This document shows positions 60,206-64,000 of a stretch of 64,000 nucleotides of DNA, piece by piece. Below the pieces are notes generated by a model. The model did no database searches and had not been told where the DNA came from. It saw only the letters and a list, made by a program, of their open reading frames with translations. The stretch's first letter is position 1. Each line of letters begins with the position of its first letter. The position numbers were made by a program, and so were the translations under genes. Source of the stretch: JAOUEA01 sp035711865 (GTDB lineage: Bacteria; Actinomycetota; UBA4738; HRBIN12); contig DASTBT010000079.1 in assembly GCA_035711865.1 (NCBI GenBank), positions 6,264-70,263 of the forward strand, given 5' to 3'.

Positions 60206-61090
60206 GTGGCCCCGACCAAGAAGACGGCGACGAAGAAGCCCTCGAAGGCGCCTGCGAAGCAGAAAGCCCCCGTCAAATCGCGCCGAGCCACGGCGCCACC
60301 CGCAGATCCGTCGGTGACCATCCCGCCGCACGTCGACGACGAGCTCGGGCAGCACTGGCATCGATTCAAGAGCAGCGGCGACGACGGAGCCCGCGAGAAG
60401 CTCATCCTGCATTACGCACCGCTTGTGAAGTACGTCGCGAGTCGGGTTGCGACCGGCCTGCCCGCGAGCGTAGATCAGGCCGATCTCGTGAGCTACGGCA
60501 TGTTCGGGCTCATCGACGCACTCACGAAGTTCGAGCCCGGTCGCGGGAACAAGTTCGAGACCTATGCGATTCCCCGGATCAAGGGAGCGATCATCGACGA
60601 GCTGCGTGCGATGGACTGGGTCCCGCGATCCATCCGATTCAAGGCTCGTGAGATCGAGAAGGCCCACACCGACCTCGAGGCGATGCTCAAGCGGCAGCCC
60701 ACCGAGGGGGAGATGGCGGAGCGGCTCGGCATCTCGCGCCGGGAGCTGCACGAGGTCGTCTCACAGATATCGTTCGTCTCCGTGCTCGCGCTCGACGAGC
60801 TGGTCTCGGTCGGCGCCGACCGCGGCGAGCAGGTCTCATTGATCGACACGCTCGCCGACCGCGGCAGCGATCCGACGTCGGGCGTCGAGTCACAGGAGAC
60901 GCGCGGGCTCCTTGCAGCGGCGATCAACGAGCTCTCGGAACGCGAGAAGATCGTGGTCACGCTCTACTACTTCGAGGGTCTCACGCTCGCCGAGATCGGA
61001 GGGATCCTCGGTGTCACCGAGTCGCGTGTCTGCCAGATCCACACCAAGGCCGTCGGGGGGCTCCGCGGCCAGCTCACCGAGGTGGAGTGA
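60206..61090 (+). CDS. whiG: RNA polymerase sigma factor, FliA/WhiG family
   Basis: 294 residues. A lysine-rich, probably disordered N-terminal extension of about 50 residues precedes sigma-2 (LILHYAPLVKYVASRVATGLPASVDQADLVSYGMFGLIDALTKFEPGRGNKFETYAIPRIKGAIIDELRAMDWVPRS), sigma-3 and sigma-4 (EREKIVVTLYYFEGLTLAEIGGILGVTESRVCQIHTKA). In Streptomyces WhiG controls sporulation; in flagellated actinobacteria the homologue drives motility. Which applies here is unknown. Starts three bases after xerC. Confidence 0.92.
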   Translation: MAPTKKTATKKPSKAPAKQKAPVKSRRATAPPADPSVTIPPHVDDELGQHWHRFKSSGDDGAREKLILHYAPLVKYVASRVATGLPASVDQADLVSYGMFGLIDALTKFEPGRGNKFETYAIPRIKGAIIDELRAMDWVPRSIRFKAREIEKAHTDLEAMLKRQPTEGEMAERLGISRRELHEVVSQISFVSVLALDELVSVGADRGEQVSLIDTLADRGSDPTSGVESQETRGLLAAAINELSEREKIVVTLYYFEGLTLAEIGGILGVTESRVCQIHTKAVGGLRGQLTEVE

Positions 61091-61110
61091 TCTCGTGACA
61101 CCGTTCCGGG

Positions 61111-61126
61111 CGTGACGAGCGTCACG
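61111..61126 (+). promoter_or_regulatory. 16-bp palindrome, candidate CRP/FNR-type site for the M23 gene
   Basis: CGTGACG-AG-CGTCACG. The core GTGA-N6-TCAC is centred at 61118.5, which is 42.5 bases before ATG 61161, as at comM. It also lies 20 bases after the whiG stop, so a terminator role cannot be excluded. Confidence 0.55.
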
Positions 61127-61147
61127 GTCCGTCCGCCTGATCGTCGG

Positions 61148-61153
61148 TAACGT
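61148..61153 (+). promoter_or_regulatory. -10 element, leaderless promoter of M23 peptidase
   Basis: TAACGT followed by 7 bases and ATG 61161. Confidence 0.5.
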
Positions 61154-61160
61154 CCGACCC

Positions 61161-61664
61161 ATGCGCTTCCGCCGATCCTGCCTCGCCCCGATCATCGTGG
61201 CCGCATCGACGATCTTCGCCGTCGCTACCCCCGCGAGCGCGGCCGGCACCTGGACCTGGCCCGTCCCGGGGCCGGTGATCCGGGCCTTCGATCCTCCCGA
61301 TTCCCCGTACGGGTCGGGGCACCGCGGCATCGACATCGCCGCTCCGGCTGGAAGCGTGGCGGTCGCTCCCGCCGCCGGGGTCGTTGCGTTCGCCGGACCG
61401 GTCGGGGGGCGGCTGTTCGTGACGATCGACCACGGCAGTGGGCTCGAGTCCACGTTCTCATGGGTCGCGACCCTCGAGGTTCGACGAGGCGACGCTGTCG
61501 CCGCGGGGCAAGCGGTGGCTGCGACGGGGGCGGGACATGCCGGCGACATCGTTGCCAGCCTGCATCTCGGTGTGCGGCTGCACGACGCGTACGTCGACCC
61601 CCTCGAGTACCTGTCCCCGCTCGACGTCACGTCCTTGATCCGGCTGGCGCCGCTCACGGCCTGA
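61161..61664 (+). CDS. Secreted M23 (LytM-type) peptidase
   Basis: 167 residues. Signal peptide MRFRRSCLAPIIVAASTIFAVATPASA with an AxA cleavage site. The M23 domain has the zinc motif HRGIDIAAPAG (HxxxD) and a late LHLGVRL where HxHxG is usual, so the first histidine of that motif is replaced by leucine or serine. Likely cuts or binds peptidoglycan outside the cell. The gene after whiG in Streptomyces is also an M23 protein, so the position is conserved. Confidence 0.85.
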   Translation: MRFRRSCLAPIIVAASTIFAVATPASAAGTWTWPVPGPVIRAFDPPDSPYGSGHRGIDIAAPAGSVAVAPAAGVVAFAGPVGGRLFVTIDHGSGLESTFSWVATLEVRRGDAVAAGQAVAATGAGHAGDIVASLHLGVRLHDAYVDPLEYLSPLDVTSLIRLAPLTA

Positions 61665-61695
61665 CCCCCGGCGTCCGCGCGGGTGCGTCGGCGTT

Positions 61696-61701
61696 TAGGA
61701 T
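61696..61701 (+). promoter_or_regulatory. -10 element, leaderless promoter of the beta-propeller gene
   Basis: TAGGAT followed by 9 bases and TTG 61711. Confidence 0.45.
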
Positions 61702-61710
61702 GTCGCGGCC

Positions 61711-63216
61711 TTGCCGACCTCCCTCGTGCGTCTTCACCCGCTCGGCCCTGCCCTTCGAGTGGCCGCGGGCACGGTGTTGCTGGCCGCGTTCTCGGTCGGC
61801 ACCGCATCCTCGCAGTCCGGGACCGCGTGGACGCAGTATCAGGGCGGTCCGGCGAGGACGGGAGCGGCGACCGACGGGCCTGCCCCCGGCTATCGCGTCG
61901 CGTGGAGCACGCGCATCGCACCCGGGGGACCCGGTTCCCGCTACGGTCTCTCGGCGCCGATCCTCGCGGGTGACGTCGTCGTCGCCGTCGGGCCCGAACA
62001 GGTGGTCGGTTTCGACATCGGCTCGGGCGATCAGGCGTTCACGGTCGAGCGCGATCTCGGTCCGTCGGTCCCGGCAGCCGCGACCTCCATCGGCGGGAGC
62101 CCGACGATCGTCTACACGGAAGGGTGGGGCGACGGTCCGCCGGCGGCGACGAGCGATCCCGAGGCGACGCCGGAGCCCGATGGGGACGACGACGGCCCAG
62201 TCGGGTCACACGTCGCCGCGTTCGACCTCGAGACCGAGCGGCCGCCCTGGCCGGCGGTGCAGCTCGACGGCGTGAGCCGTACCGGGGTCACGGTCGCGGG
62301 CCGTTCCGCGTTCGTGGGCACGAATGACGGCACGGTGACCTCGATCGACCTCAGCGACGGAAGCGTCCGCTGGCAGGAAGAGCTCGGGGGCACGATCGCC
62401 ACGTCCATCGCCTCCGCCGACGGGCTCGTCCTGGTCGGGGTGCAGGGGGACCGCGACACGCAGCCCGCGGTCGTCGCGCTCGACGAGGGGTCCGGGGATC
62501 AACGTTGGCGTCACGAACCCAGCGCGGCCTCCGCGGTGGTCTCGGCGGTTTCGGCCGACGGTCTGAAGGTGTTCTCGATCTTCGCGGGTCTCTCCGAGAC
62601 CTCGATCGTCGCGATCGGATCCGACGACGGCGCTGAGCGCTGGAGCCGGCGGGTCGGGGCTGCGTTCGATGCAGCCGCGCCACCCATCGTCGGTGACGGC
62701 GCGGTCGTCACCGTCGACCTCCTCGGACACGCTCGAGCCTTCGACGTCGAGACGGGCGAGCAACGGTGGGACTTCGCCCTGAACGCACCGGTCTTCCGGA
62801 GCGTCTCGGCGATGGTGGGATCGTCGCTGCTGGTCCCCACGATCGACGGCGAGCTCGCGGCCATCGACGTGGAGACGGGTGAGTTGGTGTGGCGCAACAC
62901 GGGCGATGGGTCGCCGCTGCGGTCCCTGGCTCCGACCGGCGACGCGGTGATCGCCGTGCGCGCGGGGGCGCGGTCCGGTATCGAGGCGCTCGAGCACGAT
63001 CCCGACGCGGCCCTAGTGCGCGAGGCCTCGCCGACGACCCTCGCCCTGGGCCGCATGCTCGGCGCGATGGCGATCGCCGCGATCCCGCTGTTCGCACTCG
63101 TGGTGCTCCTGGGCAGGCCACTCGCCCGGCGCATGGGGCCCGCGTTCCCCGGCGAGCCCCTCGACGACGACGAACCGGCGCACGATCCGTGGGAAGACGA
63201 GGAACCCCCGTCGTGA
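61711..63216 (+). CDS. Membrane-anchored PQQ-like beta-propeller protein
   Basis: 501 residues. The N-terminal signal sequence (LRVAAGTVLLAAFSVGTAS) is followed by repeated blades with the tryptophan-docking pattern VxALDxxTGxxxW: VAAFDLETERPPW, VTSIDLSDGSVRW, VVALDEGSGDQRW, IVAIGSDDGAERW, ARAFDVETGEQRW and AAIDVETGELVW. A C-terminal membrane helix (MAIAAIPLFALVVLLG) and an acidic cytoplasmic tail follow. A BamB-like scaffold, not necessarily a PQQ enzyme. The start is TTG, supported by the -10 and by the signal peptide. Overlaps the next gene. Confidence 0.82.
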   Translation: MPTSLVRLHPLGPALRVAAGTVLLAAFSVGTASSQSGTAWTQYQGGPARTGAATDGPAPGYRVAWSTRIAPGGPGSRYGLSAPILAGDVVVAVGPEQVVGFDIGSGDQAFTVERDLGPSVPAAATSIGGSPTIVYTEGWGDGPPAATSDPEATPEPDGDDDGPVGSHVAAFDLETERPPWPAVQLDGVSRTGVTVAGRSAFVGTNDGTVTSIDLSDGSVRWQEELGGTIATSIASADGLVLVGVQGDRDTQPAVVALDEGSGDQRWRHEPSAASAVVSAVSADGLKVFSIFAGLSETSIVAIGSDDGAERWSRRVGAAFDAAAPPIVGDGAVVTVDLLGHARAFDVETGEQRWDFALNAPVFRSVSAMVGSSLLVPTIDGELAAIDVETGELVWRNTGDGSPLRSLAPTGDAVIAVRAGARSGIEALEHDPDAALVREASPTTLALGRMLGAMAIAAIPLFALVVLLGRPLARRMGPAFPGEPLDDDEPAHDPWEDEEPPS

Positions 63217-64000
63217 CGAACCGGAACAAGCGCTCGAGATCGGGAACATCCGCCTCCGGTGGGTCCGAGCGTCGGGTCACGACGACGCCGGAGCCCGCGC
63301 CCCGCCGGGGCTTGCTCGACTCGATCTTCGCTCCCAGGGCGGCCGCATCGACGTCGATGCCACGTATCCGTTCCTCGCTGGCCCGCGGCGTGACGGTCGT
63401 CGCGGCTACCCCGGTGCTCGCGGCAAGTGCCATCGCGGTCACGGTGTTCGAGTGGCTGGCGGCGCTCGCGCTCGGGTATCAAGGCCCGTTCGCGCTATTC
63501 GTGAGCGCCCTCGCGTTGCCGCCCGTGGGCACCAGCTTCGACGCGACATTGTCGACCGCCCTGTTCGGCCTGCACGGCGGGTTCATCGCGATCCTCGGCT
63601 TCGTGGCGTTCCGGGCGATCGTGCAGGCGCTGATGGTCGGCGCCGTGGTCGACGTGTTGCACGGATCCCCGCTCGGCCGCTGGACCCTCGTCCGCGCCCT
63701 GCGGACCTTCCCGGTCGCGCTCGCGGTCAACCTGGCGGGAGTCGGCCTACTCACGCTGGCGAGCATCCTCGGGCCCATGCTGGGTCCGGCGTTCGGTCTG
63801 CTGATCCAGATGGCCGCCCTCGTGGGCGGGGTCTACCTGCTGGGCTTCGCCCCCGTGATCGCGGCCGAGGAAGGGCGCAAGCTCCCCGACACGATGGGTC
63901 GGTCGATCCGAGCCGCCCGCATGCCGGGCGCGGGGAACCTGACGCTGGCGGCGATCTACGTGGTCGCGTCGATCGCATTGCTGGTGGCACCCGGCAAGCC
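63213..64000 (+). CDS. Membrane protein, 3' end off the window
   Basis: 262 residues visible from GTG 63213, which overlaps the upstream TGA. A basic, Ser/Thr-rich N-terminal tail of about 60 residues is followed by at least five hydrophobic segments (VVAATPVLAASAIAVTVFEW, FIAILGFVAFRAIVQALMVG, VALAVNLAGVGLLTLASILG, LLIQMAALVGGVYLLGFAPV, LAAIYVVASIALLVAPG). No family recognised. Coupled to the beta-propeller gene, so the two may form a membrane complex. Confidence 0.7.
   Translation, partial: MTNRNKRSRSGTSASGGSERRVTTTPEPAPRRGLLDSIFAPRAAASTSMPRIRSSLARGVTVVAATPVLAASAIAVTVFEWLAALALGYQGPFALFVSALALPPVGTSFDATLSTALFGLHGGFIAILGFVAFRAIVQALMVGAVVDVLHGSPLGRWTLVRALRTFPVALAVNLAGVGLLTLASILGPMLGPAFGLLIQMAALVGGVYLLGFAPVIAAEEGRKLPDTMGRSIRAARMPGAGNLTLAAIYVVASIALLVAPGK

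Noticed and set aside
61111..61126. Simple whiG terminator
   Set aside because: A 7-bp stem with a 2-base loop cannot form well in RNA, and the same sequence at the same distance from comM favours a DNA site. A minor terminator role is not excluded.

Overview
The window is high-GC DNA that is almost wholly coding. The gene order and contents point to an actinobacterium outside the well-known genera. Evidence includes the run rpmF-rnc-mutM, smc-ftsY, ffh-rpsP-khpA-rimM-trmD-rplS-lepB-rnhB-DUF2469-yraN-comM-dprA-xer-whiG, a SepIVA-like division gene beside coaD and yceD, a coenzyme F420 gene (fbiD), a T-box in front of ileS, and many genes that appear to be transcribed without a leader. I could not assign a genus.

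Layout. 1-5.6 kb: two fumarylacetoacetate-hydrolase-fold genes flanking an acetoacetate-decarboxylase-like gene, then gltX, an MFS exporter and a secreted cupin. 5.8-12.4 kb: a T-box leader and an unusual ileS, a P2-type cation ATPase and a flavodoxin. 12.5-19.7 kb is the most accessory-looking part. It has a broken FAD oxidase next to an HxlR regulator, a DHFR-fold reductase, and a roughly 2 kb segment bounded by tRNA-Glu and a copy of that tRNA's 3' half, which looks like a decayed integrated element. A holin-like pair and an ArsR-type regulator with a divergent 48-residue gene follow. 19.9-35.4 kb is metabolic: isocitrate dehydrogenase, two tandem phosphoesterase lipoproteins, tRNA-Gln, HU, F420 guanylyltransferase, acyltransferase, a Met/Cys PLP enzyme, Ddl, a copper ATPase, PEP carboxykinase, L28 and a thioredoxin-like protein. 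35.4-64 kb is the conserved core of information processing, secretion, cell division and DNA uptake.

How the parts work together. SMC, FtsY, Ffh and LepB handle chromosome organisation and protein export. RimM, TrmD, RsmD, KhpA, S16, L19, L28, L32 and RNase III serve ribosome and tRNA maturation. ComM, DprA, an Xer recombinase and a WhiG-type sigma factor form a DNA-uptake and recombination block.

The most notable signals are these. (i) At least 22 genes have a TANNNT hexamer ending 6-9 bases before the start codon, and in three cases the upstream gene's TAG stop is the first half of that hexamer. (ii) GTGACG-NN-CGTCAC palindromes are centred exactly 42.5 bases before the leaderless starts of comM and a LytM-type peptidase gene. 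(iii) IleRS has both class I signature motifs rewritten. (iv) The MutM/Fpg protein lacks its catalytic N-terminal proline. All calls were made by reading the sequence; no database search was run.
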